From positions 46,266,961-46,330,960 of the forward strand of contig NC_030686.2 in the NCBI RefSeq assembly GCF_000004195.4: a stretch of DNA of 64,000 nucleotides, in the 5' to 3' direction. The notes under the pieces are model-generated. The model saw only the letters and a list, made by a program, of their open reading frames with translations, made no database searches and was not told where the DNA came from. Shown one piece after another: positions 46,858 through 59,437 of the stretch. Within the stretch, counting starts at the first letter, position 1. Every line of letters starts with the position of its first letter. Source of the stretch: Xenopus tropicalis. Lineage: Eukaryota; Chordata; Amphibia; Anura; Pipidae. The position numbers and the translations under genes are program-made.

Positions 46858-47566
46858 TCTCCCTGCTATAGTTCCAGGGGTACCCAGGGCACAAATAAGC
46901 ACTCACCCCAAATCCCCCCCTAACTGGCCTTCAGGCTGGGCCCCCTTAGCCCATAACACGGTTACAGATATATAGAAACATTGGGGTAACAGTCACCCCG
47001 CTATAGTTCCGGGGGTACCGAGGGCACAAATAAGCACTCACCCCAAATCCCCCCCTAACTGGCCTTCAGGCTGGGCCCCCTTAGCCCATAACACGGTTAC
47101 AGATATATAGAAACATTGGGGTAACAGTCACCCTGCTATAGTTCCAGGGGTACCCAGGGCACAAATAAGCACTCACCCCAAATCCCCCCCTAACTGGCCT
47201 TCAGGCTGGGCCCCCTTAGCCCATAACAAGGTTACAGATATATAGAAACATTGGGGTAACAGTCACCCTGCTATAGTTCCAGGGGTACCCAGGGCACAAA
47301 TAAGCACTCACCCCAAATCCCCCCCTAACTGGCCTTCAGGCTGGGCCCCCTTAGCCCATAACAAGGTTACAGATATATAGAAACATTGGGGTAACAGTCA
47401 CCCCACTATAGTTCCAGGGGTACCCAGGGCACAAATAAGCACTCACCCCAAATCCCCCCCTAACTGGCCTTCAGGCTGGGCCCCCTTAGCCCATAACAAG
47501 GTTACAGATATATAGAAACATTGGGGTAACAGTCACCCCGCTATAGTTCCAGGGGTACCCAGGGCA
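46858..47566 (+). repeat. 135-bp satellite, about 5.2 copies, without core
   Basis: Same monomer as 34341-34969 and in the same orientation; it begins mid-unit at CCCTGCTATAGTTCC and ends mid-unit at TACCCAGGGCAC. The ~305-bp core is absent on both sides. Confidence 0.95.
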
Positions 47567-48840
47567 CTGAGTCGGGTACCAGTATAGGGAATTGAGTATA
47601 AGTGGAATCCATGTTTGCGTTACACAGCGCTGCGCCGGGTCGTTACGCGGAGCTGACAGGGGACAACACGTAATTACACAGTTAATATTTGATGGCGTTG
47701 GATTAAATATTTATGGTGACAGACGGAAATTTCTGGTAGCGAGAAAATCAAATTGTATTAGATGTTTTCTGTGGTTTCCCCACTTACTGGCAAAAACATT
47801 TGGCCGGGGTTGTCCCTGGGGGGCAGTCATAGCCCCGTATTCACAGAGGGCCCCTGATGTAAGCGAGGAGGGGGGGTGCAAAGAAATCACTGTCTCTCTT
47901 CTCTGTGTTGGGGTGCAGCACTACATATTTAGTATGGGGCAGAATCTCCAGAGCAAGGAGCGGTGTTGCCCCTATGAATACTGTGCTTGTAGGGGGCACC
48001 CCTGAGCCCATGCTGCTAAGGAAACCCTGCACTTAACTCCTGCCATAAGGAGTCTTTATACCTGGGGGGGCCCTGAGGCAGCCTTGGTGATCCCGCCCCC
48101 CCTCGCCCCTCCACGCTTAGTTGTTTTACATTGCTCCCCCTAGTGTACAGATACCCCACAGCAGCCTGACCCACACACAATAGGGCTCATTCACATCCCC
48201 ACAATTGCCCCGCAGTCAGTTGCAGATAATCCTGCTACTGAGCTGCTTCTGCTCCTATTAACCCTTGAGCTGCCGCCACCTCCTGACCAGCATTCGCATT
48301 CATTTCGGCTACTGCAATGGTGCCAGACGCGGCGCAGTTACGCTAAATGCATCACCCTCTCCCCACTGCAATGGTGCTTGAATTCTGGAAGAAAATTGTG
48401 CATTTTGGGAAAAAAACCTTGCGCTTGAAACTGCACTTTTCTCACTGCACCTGCGGATGTAAATGAGCCCCAATATCTGCAGATCTTTACGCAGCTTTCC
48501 CTTTTACATCCCCCTAAGCCCCCAGTCCAACAGTGACTGCCCCCAACGTATCCTCGCCCACCCAAATAGGGCTCTATAGGATTATAGTGGAAAATGAAGA
48601 GTCAGCTGTAAACTCGTCCGGACAAACGCCCAGCAGTTCTACCTGCGGCCAAACACAGCGACCAAGTAATCGGCGCATTATCCCAAAAGCCGCAGGGGAT
48701 TCAGCGAGAGCACAGAGATTTATTAAGGATCACAGGGGCACAAGGCAAAGTAATAGCCGGCCTCCGTGGGGAGCGCCAGATGCTTCATGGGCAATATTAC
48801 TTATTCAATCATCTCTTTCATACGCACAACTGCTGCCAGA
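47567..48840. other. Gene-free DNA with a possible conserved non-coding island
   Basis: The stretch 47590-47800 is unique, with CACGTAATTACACAGTTAAT and GATTAAATATTTATGGTG, dense in homeodomain-type cores. The rest is ordinary. No exon is supported. Confidence 0.35.
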
Positions 48841-49146
48841 TGTTACTAACAGGCGTACAGATCATTTCCTCGTGCGGCGTACTAATGGCGCTGTGTTATA
48901 TAAATACCGCTCGCGGATTCCGATTCTCATCCGGGGATTTCCAACCCGACTGACTTCCAGCAAAAGTTTAGCACAGACAAGATGGATGCAGTGCTTATCT
49001 GTAGTCAGCCCCTTCCCCTGTACTCTTCCCTGCTTGTGGGCTGAATCCAGACCCCCATTCTGGCCAAGGGTAGGATAGATATAGTCTGGATGAACAGCAT
49101 TAACTGTATAATGTGTATTCACTAGCAGGGATGGTGTGTCTGGTAC
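48841..49146 (-). mobile_element. ~305-bp core sequence, copy B (inverted)
   Basis: It runs from TGTTACTAACAGGCGTACAG to TGGTGTGTCTGGTACTGTA and matches the reverse complement of 34970-35274 with only a few differences. It is followed at once by the 135-bp satellite in the corresponding inverted orientation. Confidence 0.7.
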
Positions 49147-49680
49147 TGTAACCTTGTTATGGGCTAAGGGGGCCCAGCCTGAAGGCCAGTTAGGGGGGGA
49201 TTTGGGGTGAGTGCTTATTTGTGCCCTGGGTACCCCTGGAACTATAGCAGGGTGACTGTTACCCCAATGTTTCTATATATCTGTAACCTTGTTATGGGCT
49301 AAGGGGGCCCAGCCTGAAGGCCAGTTAGGGGGGGATTTGGGGTGAGTGCTTATTTGTGCCCTGGGTACCCCTGGAACTATAGCAGGGTGACTGTTACCCC
49401 AATGTTTCTATATATCTGTAACCTTGTTATGGGCTAAGGGGGCCCAGCCTGAAGGCCAGTTAGGGGGGGATTTGGGGTAAGTGCTTATTTGTGCCCTGGG
49501 TACCCCTGGAACTATAGCAGGGTGACTGTTACCCCAATGTTTCTATATATCTGTAACCTTGTTATGGGCTAAGGGGGCCCAGCCTGAAGGCCAGTTAGGG
49601 GGGGATTTGGGGTGAGTGCTTATTTGTGCCCTGGGTACCCCTGGAACTATAGCAGGGTGACTGTTACCCCAATGTTTCTA
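49147..49680 (-). repeat. 135-bp satellite, about 4 copies, inverted
   Basis: Reverse complement of the 34.3-kb array (TGTAACCTTGTTATGGGCTA, CCTGAAGGCCAGTTAGGG). It ends mid-unit at CCCCAATGTTTCTA. Confidence 0.95.
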
Positions 49681-50102
49681 CCTTTATTTATACTGCAATA
49701 GATATTGGGTTAGAATATTAAGCAGGATAAAGGCTGCCAGGCATATTTCTGACCTGGTAAATTTGAATCCATATTTTACATTTCCCCAGTAATGCATATA
49801 AGTAAAATATATGATAATACTTTGCAGAAATCTCTCCCATATGTTACATTTCACCCGGGCTACTGTTAGATAAGAGAGCAATGAATAAAGAAACGAATAG
49901 GAATATATTAAATAGAGTAAAAAGCTAGAAGTGGGGCTTGTCCCACACCCCTGGCATGAGTGCTTATACATACTGGGAGATAAAGGGCTGCTCTCTGGCT
50001 GTGCCTGCCGATAGGGCCGAGTCTACTAGGGGAGATGAACTGCTTCAGGAGAGATCAGTATCAGGATAAGGTAACACTCTCATAGTAGGTACTAAACCCC
50101 TG
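49681..50102. other. Gene-free unique DNA
   Basis: AT-rich unique sequence; nothing recognised. Confidence 0.3.
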
Positions 50103-52247
50103 CCCCCCCGTCTGTGGCTCCCCATTCTGTATGTGCCCCCCCCCTCTCTCTGGGCAGGGTCCCTCTGTGTCTCCCCATTCTGTATGTGCCCCTCACCTTC
50201 CCCTCTGTCTGGGCAGGGTCCCTCTGTGTCTCCCCATTCTGTATGTGCCCCCCCTCTGTCTGGGCAGGGTCCCTCTGTGTCTCCCCATTCTGTATGTGCC
50301 CCTCACCTTCCCCTCTGTCTGGGCAGTGTCCCTCTGTGTCTCCCCATTCTGTATGTGCCCCCCCCCCCTCTCTCTGGGCAGGGTCCCTCTGTGTCTCCCC
50401 ATTCTGTATGTGCCCCTCACCTTCCCCTCTGTCTGGGCAGGGTCCCTCTGTGTCTCCCCATTCTGTATATGCCCCCCCTTCTGTCTGAGCAGGGTCCCTC
50501 TGTGGCTCCCCATTCTGTATGTGCCCCCCCCCCTCTGTCTGGGCAGGGTCCCTCTGTGGCTCCCCATTCTGTATGTGCCCCCCCTCTGTCTGGGCAGGGT
50601 CCCTCTGTGTCTCCCCATTCTGTATGTGCCCCTCACCTTCCCCTCTGTCTGGGCAGGGTCCCTCTGTGTCTCCCCATTCTGTATGTGCCCCTCATCTTCC
50701 CCTCTGTCTGGGCAGGGTCCCTCTGTGTCTCCCCATTCTGTATGTGCCCCTCACCTTCCCCTCTGTCTGGGCAGGGTCCCTCTGTGTCTCCCCATTCTGT
50801 ATGTGCCCCCCCTCTGTCTGGGCAGGGTCCCTCTGTGTCTCCCCATTCTGTATGTGCCCCTCACCTTCCCCTCTGTCTGGGCAGTGTCCCTCTGTGTCTC
50901 CCCATTCTGTATGTGCCCCCCCCCCCCTCTCTCTGGGCAGGGTCCCTCTGTGTCTCCCCATTCTGTATGTGCCCTCACCTTCCCCTCTGTCTGGGCAGGG
51001 TCCCTCTGTGTCTCCCCATTCTGTATATGCCCCCCCTTCTGTCTGAGCAGGGTCCCTCTGTGGCTCCCCATTCTGTATGTGCCCCCCCCCCTCTGTCTGG
51101 GCAGGGTCCCTCTGTGGCTCCCCATTCTGTATGTGCCCCCCCTCTGTCTGGGCAGGGTCCCTCTGTGTCTCCCCATTCTGTATGTGCCCCTCACCTTCCC
51201 CTCTGTCTGGGCAGGGTCCCTCTGTGTCTCCCCATTCTGTATGTGCCCCTCACCTTCCCCTCTGTCTGGGCAGGGTCCCTCTGTGTCTCCCCATTCTGTA
51301 TATGCCCCCCCCTCTGTCTGAGCAGGGTCCCTCTGTGGCTCCCCATTCTGTATGTGCCCCCCCCCCTCTGTCTGGGCAGGGTCCTTCTGTGTCTCCCTAT
51401 TCTGTATGTGCCCCTCACCTTCCCCTCTGTCTGGGCAGGGTCCCTCTGTGTCTCCCCATTCTGTATGTGCCCCTCACCTTCCTCTCTGTCTGGGCAGGGT
51501 CCCTCTGTGTCTCCCCATTCTGTATGTGCCCCCCCCCCCTCTCTCTGGGCAGGGTCCCTCTGTGTCTCCCCATTCTGTATGTGCCCCTCACCTTCCCCTC
51601 TGTCTGGGCAGGGTCCCTCTGTGTCTCCCCATTCTGTATGTGCCCCTCACCTTCCCCTCTGTCTGGGCAGGGTCCCTCTGTGTCTCCCCATTCTGTATGT
51701 GCCCCCCCCCCTCTCTCTGGGCAGGGTCCCTCTGTGTCTCCCCATTCTGTATGTGCCCCTCACCTTCCCCTCTGTCTGGGCAGGGTCCCTCTGTGTCTCC
51801 CCATTCTGTATATGCCCCCCCTTCTGTCTGAGCAGGGTCCCTCTGTGGCTCCCCATTCTGTATGTGCCCCCCCCCTCTGTCTGGGCAGGGTCCCTCTGTG
51901 TCTCCCCATTCTGTATGTGCCCCCCTCTGTCTGGGCAGGGTCCCTCTGTGTCTCCCCATTCTGTATGTGCCCCTCACCTTCCCCTCTGTCTGGGCAGGGT
52001 CCCTCTGTGTCTCCCCATTCTGTATGTGCCCCTCACCTTCCCCTCTGTCTGGGCAGGGTCCCTCTGTGTCTCCCCATTCTGTATGTGCCCCTCACCTTCC
52101 CCTCTGTCTGGGCAGGGTCCCTCTGTGTCTGCCCATTCTGTATGTGCCCCTCACCTTCCCTCTGTCTGGGCAGGGTCCCTCTGTGTCTCCCCATTCTGTA
52201 TGTGCCCCCCCCCCTCTGTCTGGGCAGGGTCCCTCTGTGGCTCCCCA
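50103..52247 (+). repeat. ~58-bp pyrimidine-rich minisatellite with higher-order units
   Basis: The core GGGCAGGGTCCCTCTGTGTC then TCCCCATTCTGTATGTGCCC is followed either by a poly-C run or by CTCACCTTCCCCTCTGTCT. A marker variant, TGTATATGCCCCCC, recurs at 50464 and 51022, exactly 558 bp apart, showing block duplication. Long frames in all phases are by-products. Confidence 0.95.
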
Positions 52248-52623
52248 AGTACAAGTTGCACTTATAGCGCAGACAAGTGGGTAAGTATTAGGTGTGATTA
52301 CCCCCCACAGTCAGTTGGAGCTGGGGAGGGCTTGTGAGGGATCTAAATGAGACTCGCTGGATGAGCATTTATGCAGTTGGTAGATGTAATTAAGGTCAGT
52401 ATTTAAATACCAATATTGTTGGCTGCTCATTTACAGACTGGGGTATTTTTGGAGTTAGAAGAAGATGACGGTGCCAGATTGTGATGGAATGGGGCTACTT
52501 TACTCATAGGGGACCGTGCATGTACCCACAGAGGGGCACAGGGGTCTCTAGAGACCTGCCATTTTCATTGTGACAACTGACATTTCCCTTCCTGCAGTAG
52601 AACAAATGGAACATGGGAACCTG
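52248..52623. other. Gene-free spacer between arrays
   Basis: Unique sequence; no gene or element recognised. Confidence 0.3.
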
Positions 52624-55321
52624 CCTGGATACAAACATACCTAGTTGCCCATTGGGGGGGGGGGCTGCAGGATACAAACATACCTAGTTGCCCATTGGGG
52701 GGGGGGGCTGCAGGATACAAACATACCTAGTTGCCCATTGGGGGGGGGGGGGCTGCAGGATACAAACATACCTAGTTGCCCATTGGGGGGGGGGCTGCAG
52801 GATACAAACATACCTAGTTGCCCATTGGGGGGGGGCTGCAGGATACAAACATACCTAGTTGCCCATTGGGGGGGGGCTGCAGGATACAAACATACCTAGT
52901 TGCCCATTGGGGGGGGGCTGCAGGATACAAACATACCTAGTTGCCCATTGGGGGGGGGCTGCAGGATACAAACATACCTAGTTGCCCATTGGGGGGGGGC
53001 TGCAGGATACAAACATACCTAGTTGCCCATTGGGGGGGGGGGCTGCAGGATACAAACATACCTAGTTGCCCATTGGGGGGGGGCTGCAGGATACAAACAT
53101 ACCTAGTTGCCCATTGGGGGGGGGGCTGCAGGATACAAACATACCTAGTTGCCCATTGGGGGGGGGGCTGCAGGATACAAACATACCTAGTTGCCCATTG
53201 GGGGGGGGGCTGCAGGATACAAACATACCTAGTTGCCCATTGGGGGGGGGCTGCAGGATACAAACATACCTAGTTGCCCATTGGGGGGGGGCTGCAGGAT
53301 ACAAACATACCTAGTTGCCCATTGGGGGGGGCTGCAGGATACAAACATACCTAGTTGCCCATTGGGGGGGGCTGCAGGATACAAACATACCTAGTTGCCC
53401 ATTGGGGGGGGGCTGCAGGATACAAACATACCTAGTTGCCCATTGGGGGGGGCTGCAGGATACAAACATACCTAGTTGCCCATTGGGGGGGGGCTGCAGG
53501 ATACAAACATACCTAGTTGCCCATTGGGGGGGGCTGCAGGATACAAAACATACCTAGTTGCCCCATTAGGGGGGGGCTGCAGGATACAACATACCTAGTT
53601 GCCCATTGGGGGGGCTGCAGGATACAACATACCTAGTTGCCCATTAGGGGGGGGCTGCAGGATACAAACATACCTAGTTGCCCATTGGGGGGGGGCTGCA
53701 GGATACAAACATACCTAGTTGCCCATTGGGGGGGCTGCAGGATACAACATACCTAGTTGCCCATTGGGGGGGGGCTGCAGGATACAAACATACCTAGTTG
53801 CCCATTGGGGGGGCTGCAGGATACAAACATACCTAGTTGCCCATTGGGGGGGGGCTGCAGGATACAAACATACCTAGTTTGCCCATTGGGGGGGCTGCAG
53901 GATACAAACATACCTAGTTGCCCATTGGGGGGGGCTGCAGGATACAAACATACCTAGTTGCCCATTGGGGGGGCTGCAGGATACAAACATACCTAGTTGC
54001 CCATTGGGGGGGGCTGCAGGATACAAACATACCTAGTTGCCCATTGGGGGGGGGCTGCAGGATACAAACATACCTAGTTGCCCATTGGGGGGGCTGCAGG
54101 ATACAAACATACCTAGTTTGCCCATTGGGGGGGCTGCAGGATACAAACATACCTAGTTGCCCATTGGGGGGCTGCAGGATACAAACATACCTAGTTGCCC
54201 ATTGGGGGGGGCTGCAGGATACAAACATACCTAGTTGCCCATTGGGGGGGGCTGCAGGATACAAACATACCTAGTTGCCCATTGGGGGGGCTGCAGGATA
54301 CAAACATACCTAGTTGCCCATTGGGGGGGGGCTGCAGGATACAAACATACCTAGTTGCCCATTGGGGGGGGCTGCAGGATACAAACATACCTAGTTGCCC
54401 ATTGGGGGGGGCTGCAGGATACAAACATACCTAGTTGCCCATTGGGGGGGGGCTGCAGGATACAAACATACCTAGTTGCCCATTGGGGGGGGGCTGCAGG
54501 ATACAAACATACCTAGTTGCCCATTGGGGGGGGCTGCAGGATACAAACATACCTAGTTGCCCATTGGGGGGGGGCTGCAGGATACAAACATACCTAGTTG
54601 CCCATTGGGGGGGCTGCAGGATACAAACATACCTAGTTGCCCATTGGGGGGGGCTGCAGGATACAAACATACCTAGTTGCCCATTGGGGGGGGGGGCTGC
54701 AGGATACAAACATACCTAGTTGCCCATTGGGGGGGGGCTGCAGGATACAAACATACCTAGTTGCCCATTGGGGGGGGGGGCTGCCAGGATACAAACATAC
54801 CTAGTTGCCCATTGGGGGGGGGCTGCAGGATACAAACATACCTAGTTGCCCATTGGGGGGGGGGGCTGCAGGATACAAACATACCTAGTTGCCCATTGGG
54901 GGGGGGCTGCAGGATACAAACATACCTAGTTGCCCATTGGGGGGGCTGCAGGATACAAACATACCTAGTTGCCCATGGGGGGGGGGGCTGCAGGATACAA
55001 ACATACCTAGTTGCCCATTGGGGGTGGGCTGCAGGATTACAAACATACCTAGTTGCCCATTGGGGGGGGGGCTGCAGGATACAAACATACCTAGTTGCCC
55101 ATTGGGGGGGGCTGCAGGATACAAACATACCTAGTTGCCCATTGGGGGGGGGGCTGCAGGATACAAACATACCTAGGTGCCCATTGGGGGGGGGCTGCAG
55201 GATACAAACATACCTAGTTGCCCATTGGGGGGGGCTGCAGGATACAAACATACCTAGTTGCCCATTGGGGGGGGCTGCAGGATACAAACATACCTAGTTG
55301 CCCATTTGGGGGGGGGGGGCT
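52624..55321 (+). repeat. ~39-44-bp minisatellite with a G-run in every unit, about 66 copies
   Basis: The constant part is CTGCAGGATACAAACATACC then TAGTTGCCCATT, followed by a G-run of 6 to 12. Unit length varies only through the G-run in most copies. A few units (53540-53760) have other small indels such as ATACAACATACC. Frames on both strands are by-products. Confidence 0.95.
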
Positions 55322-55690
55322 ACAGGCATCTCATTCCGTTACAAGGGCTCTGGGCCTCAGAGGGAAGAGTAGGTTTCTAAGAGGGATCCTGCTGTTGCCT
55401 TTGGCTTAGAAGGTTCTTATAAAGTGACCCGACTACTAAATGCTTGTAGCCTCGGCCCTTTCAGAACTGGCTCCATAGAGACACATAGAGCAAGAGACCG
55501 TTACACAGGGAGCTCACACATCGTGAAAATCTGCTTGGAACCATAGTTGGTTGGATAAAGATAAAAAGAGCAGATACAGTATTTTTATGACATTTGTGGT
55601 CTATATCTCTTCAGCTCTGGGGCTCTGAACTTGAACTTTTGGCTCCACCTTGCTCTCTTGCCTGCTTTTTGGCCCTAGTTTTGCCATAAC
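55322..55690. other. Gene-free spacer
   Basis: Unique sequence between two arrays; nothing recognised. Confidence 0.3.
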
Positions 55691-58205
55691 CCTACTGTCT
55701 CTTTCTTGCCCTACTGTCTCTTTCTTGCCCTACTGTCTCCATTTTGCCCTACTGTCTCCATCGTGCCCTACTGTCTCCATCTTGCCCTACTGTCTCCATC
55801 TTGCCCTACTGTCTCCATCTTGCCCCACCGTCTCCATCTTGCCCTACTGTCTCCATCTTGTCTTGTCTACTATTCTTGCAAACCCCCCACATTTCTTTCG
55901 TACATTTCTTTGTATAACCCCCACCCCCCAGTAACAGCTTTGCATGAATGATGACGCCATCTTGTCCTACTGTCTCCATCTTGTCCTACTGTCTCCATCT
56001 TGTCCTACTGTCTCCATCTTGTCCTACTGTCTCCATCTTGTCCTACTGTCTCCATCTTGGCCTACTGTCTCCATCTTGCCCTACTGTCTCCATCTTGCCC
56101 TACTGTCTCCATCGTGCCCTACTGTCTCCATCTTGCCCTACGGTCTCCATCTTGTCCTACTGTCTCCATCTTTTTCTACTGTCTCCATCTTGCCCTGCTG
56201 TCTCCATCTTGCCCTGCTGTCTCCATCTTGCCCTGCTGTCTCCATCTTGCCCTGCTGTCTCCATCTTGCCCTACTGTCTCCATCTTGTCTTGTCTACTAT
56301 TCTTGCAAACCCCCCACATTTCTTTCGTACATTTCTTTGTATAACCCCCACCCCCCAGTAACAGCTTTGCATGAATGATGACGCCATCTTGTCCTACTGT
56401 CTCCATCTTGGCCTACTGTCTCCATCTTGCCCTACTGTCTCCATCTTGCCCTACTGTCTCCATCGTGCACTACTGTCTCCATCTTGCCCTACTGTCTCCA
56501 TCTTGTCCTACTGTCTCCATCTTGTCCTACTGTCTCCATCTTGTCCTACTGTCTCCATCTTGCCCTACTGTCTCCATCTTGCCCCACCGTCTCCATCTTG
56601 CCCTACTGTCTCCATCTTGTCTTGTCTACTATTCTTGCAAACCCCCCACATTTCTTTCGTACATTTCTTTGTATAACCCCCACCCCCCAGTAACAGCTTT
56701 GCATGAATGATGACGCCATCTTGTCCTACTGTCTCCATCTTGTCCTACTGTCTCCATCTTGTCCTACTGTCTCCATCTTGTCCTACTGTCTCCATCTTGT
56801 CCTACTGTCTCCATCTGTCCTACTGTCTCCATCTTGGCCTACTGTCTCCATCTTGCCCTACTGTCTCCATCTTGCCCTACTGTCTCCATCGTGCCCTACT
56901 GTCTCCATCTTGCCCTACGGTCTCCATCTTGTCCTACTGTCTCCATCTTTTTCTACTGTCTCCATCTTGCCCTGCTGTCTCCATCTTGCCCTGCTGTCTC
57001 CATCTTGCCCTGCTGTCTCCATCTTGCCCTGCTGTCTCCATCTTGCCCTACTGTCTCCATCTTGTCTTGTCTACTATTCTTGCAAACCCCCCACATTTCT
57101 TTCGTACATTTCTTTGTATAACCCCCACCCCCCAGTAACAGCTTTGCATGAATGATGACGCCATCTTGTCCTACTGTCTCCATCTTGGCCTACTGTCTCC
57201 ATCTTGCCCTACTGTCTCCATCTTGCCCTACTGTCTCCATCGTGCACTACTGTCTCCATCTTGCCCTACTGTCTCCATCTTGTCCTACTGTCTCCATCTT
57301 GTCCTACTGTCTCCATCTTGTCCTACTGTCTCCATCTTGCCCTACTGTCTCCATCTTGCCCCACCGTCTCCATCTTGCCCTACTGTCTCCATCTTGTCTT
57401 GTCTACTATTCTTGCAAACCCCCCACATTTCTTTCGTACATTTCTTTGTATAACCCCCACCCCCCAGTAACAGCTTTGCATGAATGATGACGCCATCTTG
57501 TCCTACTGTCTCCATCTTGTCCTACTGTCTCCATCTTGTCCTACTGTCTCCATCTTGTCCTACTGTCTCCATCTTGTCCTACTGTCTCCATCTTGTCCTA
57601 CTGTCTCCATCTTGGCCTACTGTCTCCATCTTGCCCTACTGTCTCCATCTTGCCCTACTGTCTCCATCGTGCCCTGCTGTCTCCATCTTGCCCTGCTGTC
57701 TCCATCTTGCCCTGCTGTCTCCATCTTGCCCTACTGTCTCCATCTTGTCTTGTCTACTATTCTTGCAAACCCCCCACATTTCTTTCGTACATTTCTTTGT
57801 ATAACCCCCACCCCCCAGTAACAGCTTTGCATGAATGATGACGCCATCTTGTCCTACTGTCTCCATCTTGTCCTACTGTCTCCATCTTGCCTTCCTGTCT
57901 CCATCTTGCCCTACTGTCTCCATCTTGCCCTACTGTCTCCATCTTGCCCTACTGTCTCCATCTTGTCCTACTGTCTCTATCTTGCCCTACTGTCTCTATC
58001 TTGCCCTACTGTCTCCATCTTGCCCTACTGTCTCCATCTTGTCCTACTGTCTCTATCTTGCCCTACTGTCTCTATCTTTCCCTACTGTCTCTATCTTGCC
58101 CTACTGTCTCCATCTTATCTTGTCTACTATTGCCCATTGCAAACCCCCCACACTACTTTCGTGCATCTCTTAGTATAACCCCCACCCCCCCAGTAAGAGC
58201 TTTGC
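55691..58205 (+). repeat. 20-bp minisatellite with 777-bp higher-order repeat
   Basis: The unit is CTACTGTCTCCATCTTGCCC with small variants. A non-repetitive ~105-bp segment starting TCTTGTCTACTATTCTTGCA interrupts it at 55861, 56288, 56620, 57065, 57397, 57748 and (diverged) 58118. Spacings of 332 and 445 bp give an exact 777-bp two-part unit between 56288 and 57397. The same 20-bp satellite recurs at 62365-63245. The + strand is pyrimidine-rich. Confidence 0.95.
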
Positions 58206-59437
58206 ATGAATGATGGAGCACAACTTGCTGCTCTCTGCCCAGATATACCTCTGTGTTTATGTTCCGCAATGTCCCTGTTGCTGCCTGTCAGTGGGGGCAT
58301 CGGGGCAGTTTATTGACACAAAGGGAACATAGGGTTTTGATAAGGAAGAGAAAATGAAATGGATTTCAGTTCAGTTTTAACCTCCGCATTCTCTGTGCCG
58401 GGGGACAAGGTGAATATCACCGTTCCTTTCATTTCAGCCATGTCTGATTTTTTCTTTTCATTTTAAGCCCCAGGGTCCAAATAAACATTCAGAAGATCGA
58501 ATTCCAGACACATTATATATTTCATCATTAATGAAAAAATACTGCAAAAAAAGCAAAGTGGCGAGCTGGGTCTCTGGCGCCTTTCCTTGCCACCGGGATC
58601 GATAATTCCTTGGCTTGGAAGGAGGCGCAGGTATGAATATAGGGGAGGGGGGGCCTTTTGGGATTCCCTAGTAATGATGTGCCTCTTTGCTCAGGGCCTG
58701 CTCAGTTCTAAGCTCTGACAGCCTTCAACTCTCAGTTGTACCGGAGCAGCATCTGAAGGGCATCACTTGCCCTACTCTGCCCCTGTAACCCTTTCTTGGC
58801 AATGGCTCCTTATTCCAGCTGCTCTCCATGTAGAACATTGTTATACTGTGACCCACCTTCTCAGCTGGGCCCTCTCAGGGTAGTAGAGGAAGGGTGTAAG
58901 AAAGCTGAACTGTAACTCACACCTCCTACGAGTGTGCCTTAATAGAAACTGTTATATCTTTGTCTCATTCCCCATAATAAAACCAATAGTATGGGCAGGA
59001 ATTATTCACAACCTCCCTGGGGCAATTGGAAAAACCTCTCCCAGGGCATAGGAAATGTTAAGCTGTAGGGGAATGAATCCTTTGGATCAGCAACAATTGC
59101 TATCCCAAGTCGTCAGCCAAACAGGGCTGTATGTTCAAGGACAAAGCTTGATCTGCCATAAAGAGAAGCCCATGTAGCACTCTAGGTCTTGTAGATTGTA
59201 AGCTCTTTTGGGCAGGGCTCGCTTCACCCCTTGTATCGGTTATTGGTTGCTTTATATGTTACTCTGTAGGTCCAATGTATGAAACCCACCCATTTACATG
59301 GGTTTATCCTATAGGCTAAAGCTCACCCACTGGGTTTTTGAAGCAAAAACCAGGATAATAGCTGATCAGATTCCCAACTACAGACCGGTTTCGCCCTTCT
59401 TGGGGCTCATCAGTGTAGTGTAGGGTTTCCCCTTCAG
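58206..59437. other. Probable intron of the downstream gene
   Basis: It precedes an exon whose 5' end requires a previous exon, so at least its right part should be intronic. No earlier exon was recognised here. It includes a unique ATTA-rich stretch (58390-58640) and pieces of interspersed repeat near 59185-59215 (GATTGTAAGCTCTTTTGGGC) and 59380-59420. Confidence 0.4.

Noticed and set aside
48533..49078. 181-codon frame
   Set aside because: Its second half is the repeated core sequence (also at 34970-35274 on the other strand) and the first half has no recognisable domain.
50131..52337. 734-codon Cys/Pro-rich frame and others
   Set aside because: All three forward frames are open through the 58-bp array, as expected of a stop-free monomer.
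52624..58125. CRISPR-like regular repeats
   Set aside because: Units are contiguous tandem repeats without unique spacers, in eukaryotic DNA.
58380..58640. Possible extra E-Syt exon ending at CAG/GTATGA near 58630
   Set aside because: The upstream frame meets stops and gives no C2-like peptide in the required phase.
59185..59215. SINE-like segment GATTGTAAGCTCTTTTGGGC
   Set aside because: Resembles a common vertebrate repeat fragment, but no full element, A/B boxes or ends could be traced.
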